23,204 nt of DNA from NCBI RefSeq assembly GCF_000003815.2, contig NC_049994.1, positions 18,402,268 to 18,425,471 of the forward strand, written 5' to 3'. Made by a program: the position numbers and the translations under genes. Of the stretch, positions 1 to 9,610 are shown piece after piece (position 1 is the stretch's first letter; each line of letters begins with the position of its first letter). Source of the DNA: Branchiostoma floridae. Taxonomy: Eukaryota > Chordata > Leptocardii > Amphioxiformes > Branchiostomatidae. The notes below the pieces were generated by a model. The model saw nothing but the letters and a program-made list of their open reading frames with translations, was not told where the DNA came from and did no database searches.

Positions 1-1
1 G

Positions 2-1387
2 AAGGAAGGATATCACCTTGCCACTATCTTAAGAAACCCATGCCTGATAGCAGGGGACCAGGATTTGATTGATGCATACATGGCCATCACAGAGAAAATA
101 CTGCAAGCTGATGGGGGTTTGATGGCTCAACAATTGGCAAAGGAGATACTGAAGGAAAACATAAAAAACTACGTACACAATGGTGAAGAAACAATTACAG
201 TAAGGCTGATTAATGTGAAGAAAGAAATCTATCGCTTCCCAGCTGTAGCAGTGGACTGCTTGGCACTTTTTTCAGGCATCATACCTACAACAGTTTGGAA
301 GACAATAGAAGAAATGCAAAACCAAAAAGTGATCACGCAAAAACATGCACACCACCTGACAGTGCTTACCAGCATCTCAGCAGAACTCAGGCTCAGAACC
401 TACATTGCAAATGGTGGACAGAAGGAAAACCTGTCAGCTTTGGCCTCAAGGGAAACAGTGCTGCATGGGCAGGAATCATACCTACAGACAAAAGTGCAAC
501 CAGGTTCACTGACGCCGGTTTTCCATCTGTCAAATGAAAGACAGCTTTTTAGATACTTTTATACTTCATCCCCTTTGAAACAAGAATTGTCTATTAAGAA
601 GCCAATTCTTATTTCTGTCTCTTCTACTCTCTATGATAATTCACCAAGTGTGCAAGGAAAGATGTACTTTAACCTATGCAAATACAGAATTGCTATTGGC
701 TACTTCGATAAGGCGCTGGAGAGAGATGATGTAAATGACACAGAGAAAATGGACCTGCTTCTATGTATAGGAAATGCTTTGCTTATGATAGGTGATGGTC
801 ATAAAGCAATTGGTTACTTTGAACAGGCACTGCAGATGGGCAGAATTGTCTGTGGTCAGACTACATTCTGTACAGCACATCCTCACATTGCATACTCACT
901 CAAAAAGCTGGGTAAAGCCTTGTGTAGAAAAGCTTTCAGCAGTATCATTAAATCTGCACTTCAGATGTACATATTAATTATAAGTATCTATTGCCAGACT
1001 AAAGCACATCCTAATACTCATGTCACCTTACTTACCATCTTGGGATTAGCCTGGAATTACGTGCAGGGTGACTTGAGTGACTACAGGAAGGCAACGAGCT
1101 ATTATGAACTGGCATTGCAGATGTACAGGAGTATATATGGTCCAACTACAGCACGTCATGAAATTGTCGAGTCACTCACTAATCTGGGAGAAGCCTGGTG
1201 CGGCCATGGTAAGCTCAGCACAGCACTCAGTCACTACCAAGAAGCCTTGTCTATGGCAAGGCAGGTATTCCCTCAAGACAAAACTCATCCATTGATAAAG
1301 CAAATTGAAAGAAACATTGCCTTAGTGAAAGTGTTGTCCAGTTCTGTATTAGAATTGCTGCTCTCTGGTGAACTAGGATTAAAATAG
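2..1387 (+). CDS. TPR-repeat protein, 3' part (partial)
   Basis: The frame is open from base 2 to a TAG at 1385-1387, so this is the C-terminal 461 residues of a longer protein or its last exon; no real start is visible, and the first ATG (83) lies inside the open frame. The last 250 residues or so hold tetratricopeptide repeats of the kinesin-light-chain/nephrocystin-3-like type. Diagnostic strings are KAIGYFEQALQMGRIVCG near nt 803, KATSYYELALQMYRSIYG near nt 1088 and LSTALSHYQEALSMARQVF near nt 1217, each a helix pair ending in an ALQM-type helix. TPRs are protein-interaction scaffolds. In lancelets such repeats often accompany NACHT or death-fold domains, but none is visible here. The first 200 residues are helical-looking and unrecognised. 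The middle repeat is degenerate. The TPR call is firm; the parent protein is unknown. Confidence 0.72.
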   Translation, partial: KEGYHLATILRNPCLIAGDQDLIDAYMAITEKILQADGGLMAQQLAKEILKENIKNYVHNGEETITVRLINVKKEIYRFPAVAVDCLALFSGIIPTTVWKTIEEMQNQKVITQKHAHHLTVLTSISAELRLRTYIANGGQKENLSALASRETVLHGQESYLQTKVQPGSLTPVFHLSNERQLFRYFYTSSPLKQELSIKKPILISVSSTLYDNSPSVQGKMYFNLCKYRIAIGYFDKALERDDVNDTEKMDLLLCIGNALLMIGDGHKAIGYFEQALQMGRIVCGQTTFCTAHPHIAYSLKKLGKALCRKAFSSIIKSALQMYILIISIYCQTKAHPNTHVTLLTILGLAWNYVQGDLSDYRKATSYYELALQMYRSIYGPTTARHEIVESLTNLGEAWCGHGKLSTALSHYQEALSMARQVFPQDKTHPLIKQIERNIALVKVLSSSVLELLLSGELGLK

Positions 1388-1467
1388 ACCGTATGATAAT
1401 TGCATAATATTATGAGTGTCCAAGCTGGACTTCCTTAATCGTCTACCCAGCAAAGCCTAAATGGGAA

Positions 1468-1473
1468 AATAAA
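1468..1473 (+). terminator. Candidate poly(A) signal of the TPR gene
   Basis: AATAAA lies 80 bases after the TPR stop codon and is followed by a G/T-rich stretch, the usual arrangement of a cleavage site. Seen in sequence; its use is inferred. Confidence 0.45.
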
Positions 1474-1939
1474 AGTGGGGGCACTCACTCGTCATTGTCA
1501 TTTCCTAATCTGGTGTTGCAACCTTTCAAACCTTTGATCAAAGTGGTAAGGCTGCTCGCACAACACTCAAAGTTTGCACACCAAAACTTGGTACTAGTAG
1601 CTCAACCTCAATTTAAAACTAAGTTGTGCTAAACAAAGCAGGATTGCAAGGCACAAATAAGTCTTGAAACACTAGCTCGAGCCATAATACCTTGTTTAAC
1701 TTCCTCCCTTCTAACATAGACGTTAAGCAACAAATGTGCATTGAGATCCAGCTGCAGCTAGAAGATTAATGCATTGTTGGTAAGTCACTTACCAGCCAGT
1801 AGTTGTTGTGATGTAACCATGGTGACCATGTTGTCACTGAAGGCCATGTTAGAGTGGGTGGAGCGTTTGGGTTCAGCTGTTCTACTGGATAGTTCCTCCT
1901 CCAGTAACACTGCTACAACCTGGAGGTGGGGTAGAGGAA
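1474..1939. other. Intergenic DNA with an ambiguous exon-like stretch
   Basis: No gene is recognised. From about 1762 to 1944 a short frame is open on + and ends at a TAA just inside the candidate LTR. From 1919 to 1793 a frame is open on - between AG and GT splice-like sites (127 nt). Either could be coding and neither is recognised. The tract at 1920-1939 is purine-rich and directly precedes the candidate LTR. Confidence 0.3.
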
Positions 1940-2165
1940 TGTAAATAATTACATTTGTACATACTTGTACTTAGATGTTGTAAGTAATGTTATAAGATGT
2001 TGTATGTTATGATAGTTTAATAATGATATGGTTTTGTGTATTGTGTCAGCTAACGTTACTCCAGGAAGAGTAGCTGTCACACTTTATATGTATATTTAGC
2101 TGAGCTTGACTTAATAAACCAATGATAATCCAAGACTGCTGCCAGCCCTGTGTCAGGGACTTACA
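1940..2165 (+). mobile_element. Candidate short LTR (3' or solo)
   Basis: The stretch begins TGTAA and ends TTACA, a 5-base terminal inverted repeat of the TG...CA type that defines LTRs. A polypurine-like tract (GGAGGTGGGGTAGAGGAA) ends immediately before it, and AATAAA lies at 2113-2118, about 50 bases from the 3' end, as in an R/U5 boundary. No matching target-site duplication is visible next to it, so it may be a 3' LTR whose 5' partner is gone. Its length of 226 bases is short but acceptable for Ty3/gypsy-type elements. Confidence 0.4.
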
Positions 2166-3059
2166 CGGCAGTATAATCAAATACTGGATACTACTTAATA
2201 TAAATTATATATACTACTATTTTATTGTACTACTCAAGTTTATTATGGTTGGTTACTTTCGTTTCTGAATAACATAGTCCAAAAAATCATTGTAATTATG
2301 CTACATGTACTATCTACTGTGACTGTCTGGCTTGTGAAATGTCTATATATATATAATGTGACACCACTGTACATAGTATTACACAATTAATGCAAAGTTG
2401 TACAATGTCATGTACAAATCACAAAATAAGAAGTACAAGTTGTACTACTTGATAATGTGCAAGCTAGGTAAAATTTGTATATAGGAGTCAGAATATCATG
2501 TATGTGCATACGAATGCATAATGCTATTATCACATACTGTATAAAAGGTTAAGGTTGTAAAGTTGATTGAATCTTGAAAAATATGCCTTTAGGCTTTACA
2601 CATAGAGTTAAAGTTGCAATCTGTAAGATGTAGGAGCTAAGTCGTTATATAACACGGAAATCAAAAGAAAATTGATGTATTGTCAACACTTTTTAGTCCT
2701 GTGTCAGCTATATTATAGTGTACATGACAACTCCAGTGATGTTCTAAACATGCTATGGTCATGTTTTTCAATGGACCCTTGGACATGTTGAGAAGGTTTA
2801 GGGCCCCTATCAGCTATTCTAGAACTGCAGGGGCTGATTGAGACTTGAAAGAGTCTGTTACAAATAAAAAAAAATGTCTACAAACTTGTCCGGTCAGTTT
2901 TTATGACATCTCTTTTGTTCAAGCCTGTTGATGCATTTGTATTATATAGAAGACAATACAACATTGCAGAGTGGAAGTTCCTAAACCTATTTAAAAGACT
3001 TGTACTAGCAAGAGAGAGACAAGCCTAGAGAAAGCTCTCCATTGTAATGTCTACCTTGT
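2166..3059. other. AT-rich intergenic DNA, no gene seen
   Basis: There is a TA-repeat run near 2344-2358 and scattered short low-complexity tracts. No convincing coding frame or splice pair was found. The promoter block that precedes the other zinc-finger genes is not present here; for gene 1 it is either in the adjacent gap or missing. Confidence 0.5.
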
Positions 3060-3159
3060 NNNNNNNNNNNNNNNNNNNNNNNNNNNNNNNNNNNNNNNNN
3101 NNNNNNNNNNNNNNNNNNNNNNNNNNNNNNNNNNNNNNNNNNNNNNNNNNNNNNNNNNN
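3060..3159. other. Assembly gap of 100 N
   Basis: Exactly 100 N, a nominal scaffold gap whose real size is unknown. It falls in what should be the intron and promoter region of zinc-finger gene 1. The sequence resumes 17 bases before that gene's splice acceptor. Confidence 0.98.
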
Positions 3160-3183
3160 CTCTATTTTCTCATTAGGTTGGAC

Positions 3184-4146
3184 ATGGCAACGGCAGGACA
3201 AGGGTCTCACACTGGAGTAGAGCAGAACTGCTATGATAGGTATCACACCGGGGTTTCCCAGATTGCCTGTGACAGCAAATCAAGCAATGCCGAAGACCAG
3301 ACAGTAGAGAAATCTATCTTGGACCGTCATATTGCAACCCACACCGGAGACAAACCCTACATGTGTGGGGAGTGTGGGTTTGGGACGGGTAAAAAGCGCG
3401 ACTTATCCCGACATATGAGAACCCACACAGGTGACAGACCCTACAAGTGTGACCAGTGTGACTATTCCGCAAAACGGAAACACCATTTGGACCAGCATCG
3501 CACAAACCACACTGGTGAAAAGCCCTACATGTGTGGGGAGTGTGGATACAGGACAAGTACAAAGGGTGCGTTATCCAGACATATGAGAACCCATACAGGT
3601 GATAAGCCATACAAGTGTGACCAGTGTGACTATTCTGCTGCACAGAGAGCCAACCTTGACAAACATATAGCAGCAATACACACGGGTGAGAAACCCTACA
3701 TGTGTGGGGAGTGCGGGTACAGGACAGCTGAAAAATCTACGTTATCGATACATATGCGAACCCATACGAGAGAAAAACCCTACAAGTGTGACCAGTGTGA
3801 CTATTCTGCAGCAGTAAAATGTAATTTGGATACTCATCGAACAACACATACCGGGGACAAACCCTACATGTGTGGAAAGTGCGGGTACAGAGCAGCTCAA
3901 AGGTCTACTTTATCCAAACACATGAGAACCCATACAGGAGAGAAACCCTTCAAGTGTGACCAGTGCGACTATTCTGCAACACAGAAAGTTACTTTAGACC
4001 AACATAAAGCAGCAAAACACACCGGTGACAAACCCTACATGTGCGAGGAGTGTGGGTACAGCACAGTTCAAAAGTCTAAGTTATCCAGACATATGAGAAT
4101 CCATACTAGAGAGAAAAAAAACTATGAGTGTTACCAGTGCGACTAA
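3184..4146 (+). CDS. C2H2 zinc-finger protein, gene 1 of the cluster (3'-truncated array)
   Basis: A single coding exon gives 320 residues. The acceptor TTTTCTCATTAG ends at 3176 and the start ATGGCAACG at 3184 matches the sister genes. Residues 1-58 are the family leader (MATAGQGSHTG...), which has no KRAB, BTB or SCAN domain and ends in an orphan half finger with both histidines (LDRHIATHTGDKP). Nine complete fingers follow from residue 59, spaced C-x2-C-x12-H-x3/4-H with TGEKP-type linkers and alternating YMCGECGYR and YKCDQCDYS types. Tyrosine two residues after the second cysteine places them in the REST/ZFX/CTCF-like class rather than the CxxxF class. Finger 10 stops after its two cysteines (YECYQCD). 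Compared with sister copies about 14 bases are missing there, which creates the stop. A nuclear DNA-binding role is inferred; targets are unknown. Confidence 0.82.
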   Translation: MATAGQGSHTGVEQNCYDRYHTGVSQIACDSKSSNAEDQTVEKSILDRHIATHTGDKPYMCGECGFGTGKKRDLSRHMRTHTGDRPYKCDQCDYSAKRKHHLDQHRTNHTGEKPYMCGECGYRTSTKGALSRHMRTHTGDKPYKCDQCDYSAAQRANLDKHIAAIHTGEKPYMCGECGYRTAEKSTLSIHMRTHTREKPYKCDQCDYSAAVKCNLDTHRTTHTGDKPYMCGKCGYRAAQRSTLSKHMRTHTGEKPFKCDQCDYSATQKVTLDQHKAAKHTGDKPYMCEECGYSTVQKSKLSRHMRIHTREKKNYECYQCD

Positions 4147-4395
4147 ATCTACTTTGGACCAACAAATGGCAAAGCACGCTGCAAACCCTAACTGTATGAG
4201 AAATGTGGGTACAGAACAGCTAACAAGGCACACTTGTTAAGACACCTGTGAACCCATGAACTAAAATGGACGTGTAACCAATGTGACAGTTACCAGATAG
4301 TGTTTTGCCCACCGTCTCACACAAAAGACTTGTTAAAACAATTGTTACCAGTGTCACTACTGTACGATCTGGACTCCATGTAGCTAAATGCTGAC
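4147..4395 (+). pseudogene. Decayed zinc-finger remnants after gene 1
   Basis: Directly after the stop the text still aligns with finger DNA: AAATCTACTTTGGACCAACA corresponds to the second half of a finger. GAGAAATGTGGGTACAGAAC (about 4198-4217) continues into AAGACACCTG, a finger broken by stops. Another CysCys half (TGTAACCAATGTGACAG) lies at about 4272-4288. Frameshifts and stops interrupt all of these. The array was once at least two or three fingers longer. Confidence 0.7.
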
Positions 4396-5940
4396 CTAAG
4401 ACTCACGTAAAAACTAATGACAATCTTGGCTGGAGCCTGGATTCCGGATATTAAGGTGCTTCTCACCTGATTTTTGTCAGACTAATAGAAGAGTCGTGGA
4501 CTTGAAAGATAATTCTGCATGTGATGCTTGGCTTGATTATTTTTAACTTCTCGTGTTGATGAGAGCCCACTGTGTAAGACTTATAGAATGACTCGATAGA
4601 TGCCCATAGGATAAGTTGATAGATGTTATTTCAAATAGGCAAGTGGTTGTCCAAAGCAAGTTAAGGCATTGAATTGTTTTTGTTACTTTGTTACATATAT
4701 AACATTTCTACCGTATTGAAACAATACATTGTCCACTTTCATTGGATATATTCTGTTTGGGAAATGTGTAACCTGTAGTGAATACCAGCAAAAGAAAATA
4801 GGTGTTCTTGGTGAAATGATTTTTACTATTTGTCAACTAACCTGCATTCTGGTCGGTGAAGGAATAATAATCATAATTTATTGATTGTAGTCTGTAGATC
4901 CAATGTCCAAATATTTGGAAGCGCTGAATTACGTGGGATACGTGATACTTATAGATGAAAACTTTACAGAAAAGTAAAGAAAAATTAAGTAAAGGCAAGT
5001 AAAGTTATAAGACTTGTATGAATGAAGTGCGCACTATGGTACAAATGTGTAATGGTAGATATGTAGTTTCATAGAATAGTTTTGTAACTTGTTAATTGTT
5101 ATCGGATTATTCTCGTTGGTATTGTTAAGGAGGAAACTTCGCACATGAGTTCGTATTACTTAATTTGTGCCGTCTAATTTATGTATTGCTATGTATAGTC
5201 CATCATGGATATTAAGTTTAAATGGGCGTACTTTATTGAGAACATATGGTATGCTCCATGAAGCTGTGTGATAATTGAGAAGTAACACAACTGTCTGTAG
5301 TGCTAACGCGATAGAATACACGTTTTAATATCGTCTACTGTCTCCGTCTAATTCCACTACAACTTACAAGATATCAACAGAGTATTCAAGTATGCAACAG
5401 AGGTGTGATACAAAATCAAGTTGATGGCATACGTTTCTTCAGCTATTATTTACAAATTCTAACACAACAGTCTAGTTCACCAGCAAAACTACGTTTCCTC
5501 TATTTATAGAAACCCAATACAGAAAATACGAGCACTGACCTTCTAATATATGTATTACTAAGTTAGTATAGTCCATCATGAATATTAAGTATGCTCCATG
5601 AAGCTGTGTGAGAATTGAGAAGTAACACAACCTCTGGCACCGACACCCGTGGAATAGCCACCCTACTGTCCGTAGTGCTAAACGCAATAGAACACAAGAT
5701 TTAGCAGCATACATCTGCTGTCTCTGTTTGATTCCTCAATAAAATACAACACTTAATATCACAGCATGTAACAAAAATAAATGGCCAAATCTCTTCAGCT
5801 ATTATTTGCAACTGTAAAAGGACAATCCAGTTCGCCATCAGAACTACGTTTCCTCTATTCATGGAAACCCAATACAGACAATACAAATAAATTTCTTGAG
5901 ATAGTTTCTTGTCCTGCGCATGCCAGAAATGTAAAGCAAA
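4396..5940 (+). repeat. 3' flank block of cassette 1, with internal duplication
   Basis: No gene is seen. The block matches the 3' flank of gene 3 (15356-16620) through shared landmarks such as GATGCCCATAGGATAAGTTG (4601 and 15599) and CTTGGCTTGATTATTTT. Inside it, about 5190-5535 and 5545-5890 are diverged tandem copies. Both run from TATAGTCCATCATG and CTCCATGAAGCTGTGTG to AACTACGTTTCCTCTATT. It ends with a segment shared with cassette 2 (CTTGTCCTGCGCATGCCAGA at 5908 and 9220). It marks duplication of the gene together with its surroundings. Confidence 0.75.
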
Positions 5941-6079
5941 GCCTTTCGAAAGGAAAAAAAAACAGTAAGAAAATCAGGAAACTAAAAAGTATAAGATTTC
6001 CTCTTGTACTTTTTCCTTGACTAGCTCAATATCCATAATTGATCATGTTAATATGCCTCACGGCCCTCGCCCACGAACA

Positions 6080-6325
6080 AAATTAATATCTAAATCTATT
6101 GCTGAGAGATTGGCCATCATATTAAACATAATGCAAAACGGTCGAACCTCAGACTGAGGACTTATCATGACGCTTTGTAACGTGTTGGCGGGAGTCAAGT
6201 ATCTTAGGAATCAGGTGAAAGAATCTGACCTTTGACCCGGAATAGTTCACCTCTGACCCCTCGCTGCGACGAAAAACAGCTCGACTCCCGGTTTACGCGA
6301 GGAGAAAACGCGTCTTAGGAAGCAG
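6080..6325 (+). promoter_or_regulatory. Promoter and non-coding exon 1 of zinc-finger gene 2
   Basis: The block is conserved in cassettes 3 and 4. It ends at a strong donor, GAAGCAG|GTAAGAC, with the exon edge at 6325. The intron then runs to the acceptor TTTACACATTAG (ending 7662), just before the coding exon. The exon contains no start codon linked to the finger frame, so it is read as 5' untranslated. The transcription start is not determined. No TATA box is seen upstream of this exon. The conserved DR1 element described separately lies about 100 bases before the donor. Confidence 0.6.
6226..6259 (+). promoter_or_regulatory. DR1-type nuclear receptor element plus extra half-sites
   Basis: TGACCT-T-TGACCC (6226-6238) is a direct repeat of receptor half-sites with one spacer base (AGGTCA on the other strand). 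It is followed by TTCACC-TC-TGACCC (6246-6259), a DR2-like pair. HNF4, RXR heterodimers and COUP-TF recognise DR1. The element is retained intact at 12996-13008 and with one half-site changed at 16903-16915. Confidence 0.5.
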
Positions 6326-7662
6326 GTAAGACTTAACAAGCGAGCAGTCAAGTATTTTGATGTTGATAGTAAGAGTTTAAGATCATTTCTTTGTAGAAAA
6401 ACACGAAGTAATGTGATAATTTGTAGGAGATTTCCGTATGTGAATATGGTAGAAACGAAGGGGGAGGGGGGCGACACTAAACCTTCGTGCTACCCTCATT
6501 TAATACCTCCGCACGTCGTGTAGGAGGCAACGTGGCCGTTTTGGAGGATATAAATGGGCTTTTGAGGATATAAAAGGGTATATTATGCCATGAAAAGCGT
6601 TAGGAGTTTGTAAGCTCACATATGGAGATACCCCTAAGTGACCTTTGGAAGCAAATTGAAGGACGTAGCCAGTTCAAGGGTGGGGTTGTTTATCCAGTAT
6701 CAATGTTTCAAATTGCTGGGTAAGATTTTATGTTGTATCATTTGCTATTAAGATCATCCCCCACCCCCCAGTTTCTTTACTGGATGTGTTGTCTGTATCG
6801 AATTTGAATATAGTATATCAGGTAGAGAAGGCAGAGAGTGACACAATATGAGTGAGTGAGTGCATCCACTTCCATACCCTTCATTTGTCTATTAAACAGG
6901 CGGTACCTAAACTCGAAAGTAAAACCGTTTTAATGTACCAGAAACCAGTTACTCAAGCAACTGGATATGATTTTTGAAGTTGCTTGAGTCACTGCTTCTT
7001 TTTGGCATATCTTATTACCCGGATATCTAACCTTCATCGACATAAACGTTATTACTCTCCACCATGTACCGACTCAATGCTGACATTTCTGATCTCTTTC
7101 ACATCCACAGAACTGTAACATTTTTGATCTTGTCAATGCTTATATCCATTGCACAGGCAGGTTCTCCTAATTGATTCAGCACCAACTTGTCTCGTCTAAA
7201 TGTACTTTTCTGTTATCCATTTTGTACTTATGTATGTATGTGGTTTACTATTCTTATTTTATGGGTATGTTTCTTGAGTAGAAAGATTAATATAAGCAAT
7301 TTGTGCTTTCTGTCTCATACTCTCAAAATATATGTGAATAAATAAATGAAGGAAGTGCTGACATTTCAATGCTGATTACAACAATTTCCTCCGTTTAGGG
7401 GTAGAATTGATTATATTTGATATGAAGACTTTCGTAGCCAGAGTAACGGTTTGAGTGACTGTAAGGGCAGCACAAGCATTAACGAGAAATTAGTCAAGCT
7501 AAGAAAATTAGCAAAAATTGAAAAAGCAACATTTCCTTTCTCACAAGACACGACGAAATTGAATTGAGTTGAGTTGTTACGCGATAGTTATCAGATCAAG
7601 TCATAACAGTCTATTTTCAATATCATGATGACTTGTAAATAATTTCTTTATTTACACATTAG
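6326..7662 (+). other. Intron of zinc-finger gene 2, with TATA and G-run motifs
   Basis: The intron begins GTAAGAC and ends ATTAG. Its 5' part is conserved among cassettes. It includes the G-run AGGGGGAGGGGGGCGA (6459-6474), tandem GGAGGATATAAA-type units (TATAAAT at 6549-6555, TATAAAAG at 6569-6576) and a shared GATTTTATGTTGTAT stretch. The TATA-like site may be a second promoter. A TGAG microsatellite lies near 6850. No coding exon is seen. Confidence 0.5.
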
Positions 7663-7669
7663 GTCAGAC

Positions 7670-8590
7670 ATGGCAACAGCAGGACACGGATCTCACACTG
7701 GAGTAGAGCAGAACCGCTGTGATGGGTCTCCCGCCGAGGTTTCTCAAATTGCCGATGACAGCAAATCAAGCGATGCTGGAGATCACACGGCAGCACAGAA
7801 AGTCAACTTAAAAAACGCTGGTGAGAAACCCTTCATGTGTGTGGAATGTGGGTACAGGACAGCTGATAGGTCTAACTTTTCCGTACACATGAGGACCCAT
7901 ACAGGAGATAAACCCTACATGTGTGGGGAGTGTGGGTACCGGGCAGTTCATTGGTCAAAGTTATCCCGGCATATGAGAATCCATACTGGAGAAAAACCCT
8001 ACAAGTGTGACCAGTGCGCGTATTCCGCAAGCCGCAAATACCACCTTGACTACCACATAGCAACAAAACACGGTGGTGATAAACCCTACATGTGTGGGGA
8101 GTGTGGGTACCGAACAGTTGAAAAGTCTAAGTTATCCGTACATATGAGAACCCATACTGGAGAAAAACCCTACAAGTGTGGGGAGTGTGGATTCAGGGCA
8201 GCTCTAAAGTCTGACTTAGCCCGGCATATGAGAACCCATACAGGAGAAAAACCCTACAAGTGTGACCAGTGTGACTATTCTGCTACCCAGAAATCTTCTG
8301 TGGACATCCATAAAGCAGCAATACACAGTGGCGAGAAACCCTACATGTGTGATGAATGTGGATACAGGGCAGCTCAAAAGTGTGACTTGTCCAAACATAT
8401 GAGAACCCATACAGGAGAAAAACCCTACAAGTGTGACCAGTGTGGCTATTCTGCTGCAGATTTGACCAATTTGGCCACACATATGAGAACGCACACCGGT
8501 GAGAAACCTTTTATGTGTGGGGAGTGCGGGTACAGGGCGGCTCAAAGGGCTAACTTGTCTAGACACATGAGAACCCATAAACTACAGTGA
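7670..8590 (+). CDS. C2H2 zinc-finger protein, gene 2 of the cluster
   Basis: A single coding exon gives 306 residues. The acceptor ends at 7662 and the ATG follows 7 bases later (GTCAGACATGGCAAC), an arrangement also seen in the - strand gene. Residues 1-54 are the family leader (MATAGHGSHTGVEQNRCDG...), with a vestigial QKVNL half finger before AGEKP. Nine intact fingers span residues 55-303 and all zinc ligands are present. The alternation is broken once, where fingers 4 and 5 are both of the GEC type, suggesting gain or loss of one finger. The protein ends three residues after the last histidine pair (KLQ). With an intact array, leader, splice site and a conserved promoter, it is the most normal-looking member of the cluster. 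Nuclear DNA binding is inferred; targets are unknown. Confidence 0.87.
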   Translation: MATAGHGSHTGVEQNRCDGSPAEVSQIADDSKSSDAGDHTAAQKVNLKNAGEKPFMCVECGYRTADRSNFSVHMRTHTGDKPYMCGECGYRAVHWSKLSRHMRIHTGEKPYKCDQCAYSASRKYHLDYHIATKHGGDKPYMCGECGYRTVEKSKLSVHMRTHTGEKPYKCGECGFRAALKSDLARHMRTHTGEKPYKCDQCDYSATQKSSVDIHKAAIHSGEKPYMCDECGYRAAQKCDLSKHMRTHTGEKPYKCDQCGYSAADLTNLATHMRTHTGEKPFMCGECGYRAAQRANLSRHMRTHKLQ

Positions 8591-9496
8591 CATATGTACT
8601 TTTATAGAATCGATTTTGAAACTTAATAATTTTCTGATAATTCTTATTATTGTTTAGGAAAGTTTACACTTGAGTTTGTATTATTTAATTCTTACCCTCT
8701 AATCTATGTTTTACTATGTTAGTATAGTCCATCATGACTGTAAAAAAAAAATTCAGCCTTCTGTAAATTTGCTGCAAGAGTTTTTAATGTCAATGGCAAT
8801 AAACCATTTCTCTATCCCTCTCTCTCTGTCTCTCTCAAAATGTGCGTACTTTATTCGAGAAAATATGGTATGCTCCATGAAGCTGTGTGAGAATCGAGTT
8901 GTAACACAACTGTTTGTAATGCTAATGTAATAGAATACAAGTTTTAACATCGTCTACTGTCTCCGTCTGATTCCACTAACAAGATATCAACAAAGTATTC
9001 AAGTATTAGTATGCAACAGAGGTGTGATACAAAATCAAGTTTAATGGTATGAATATCTACAGCTGTTATTTGCAAATTCTAACACAACGATCGAGTTCGA
9101 TTATAGAAACTCAATGCAGACATTACGAATAAACTCTGACACAACAATTTAATTCCCGTACAGCAAAACTACAGAAACCCAGGGCAGACAATACAAATAT
9201 ATTCCTTGAGACAGTTTCTTGTCCTGCGCATGCCAGAAATGCAAAGCAAAGTCTTTCAAAAAAAATAAAAACTCCATCAGTAGGAAATCAGGAGACTAGT
9301 ATAAGATGTGTTTTAATCCTTTCTTTCTCCTAGACAAGCTCAATATCCTCTAAGTGCTAATTGATCATGTTAATGAACAAAATTTGGATCTGAATCAATT
9401 GTTGAGTGATTGGCCATCATGCTAAAGATAAGGCAAAGCGGTCGAACCTCATACTGAGGACTTAGCATGACGCTTCGTAACGTGTTGGCGGAGTCA
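8591..9496 (+). repeat. 3' flank block of cassette 2, shortened
   Basis: Right after the stop the sequence matches the 3' flank of cassette 1 only from about 5050 onward (TATAGAAT, then TATAGTCCATCATG), so about 0.9 kb present in cassette 1 is missing here. A stretch at about 8740-8840, with A9 and CTCTCTCTGTCTCTCTC, is extra. From about 9374 it becomes the promoter block of the next cassette (GATTGGCCATCATG...GTAACGTGTTGGCGGAGTCA). That block is cut at 9496 by the 3.46-kb insertion. No gene is seen. Confidence 0.7.
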
Positions 9497-9610
9497 GGGG
9501 GGGCAGGAGGGGTCCGCGCAAAGCACATGGGTAATTAGGCCAAGCGGGTTCATTCGAACTGTGACCACTGCGGAGGACGGACGTCCCCGGAGCTTCGTAA
9601 ACAAGCCAAA

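Noticed and set aside
3314-3676. Long frames on the opposite strand of the finger arrays (also at 8216-8578, 14127-14495, 18429-18746)
   Set aside because: They are mirror frames caused by the repetitive codon pattern of finger DNA, with repeated HTGHTCR-type translations, and are not genes.
8819-8837. CT-rich run as a branch-point and pyrimidine tract of an exon
   Set aside because: No AG acceptor with an open exon follows; it is a microsatellite in an extra segment of the cassette 2 flank.
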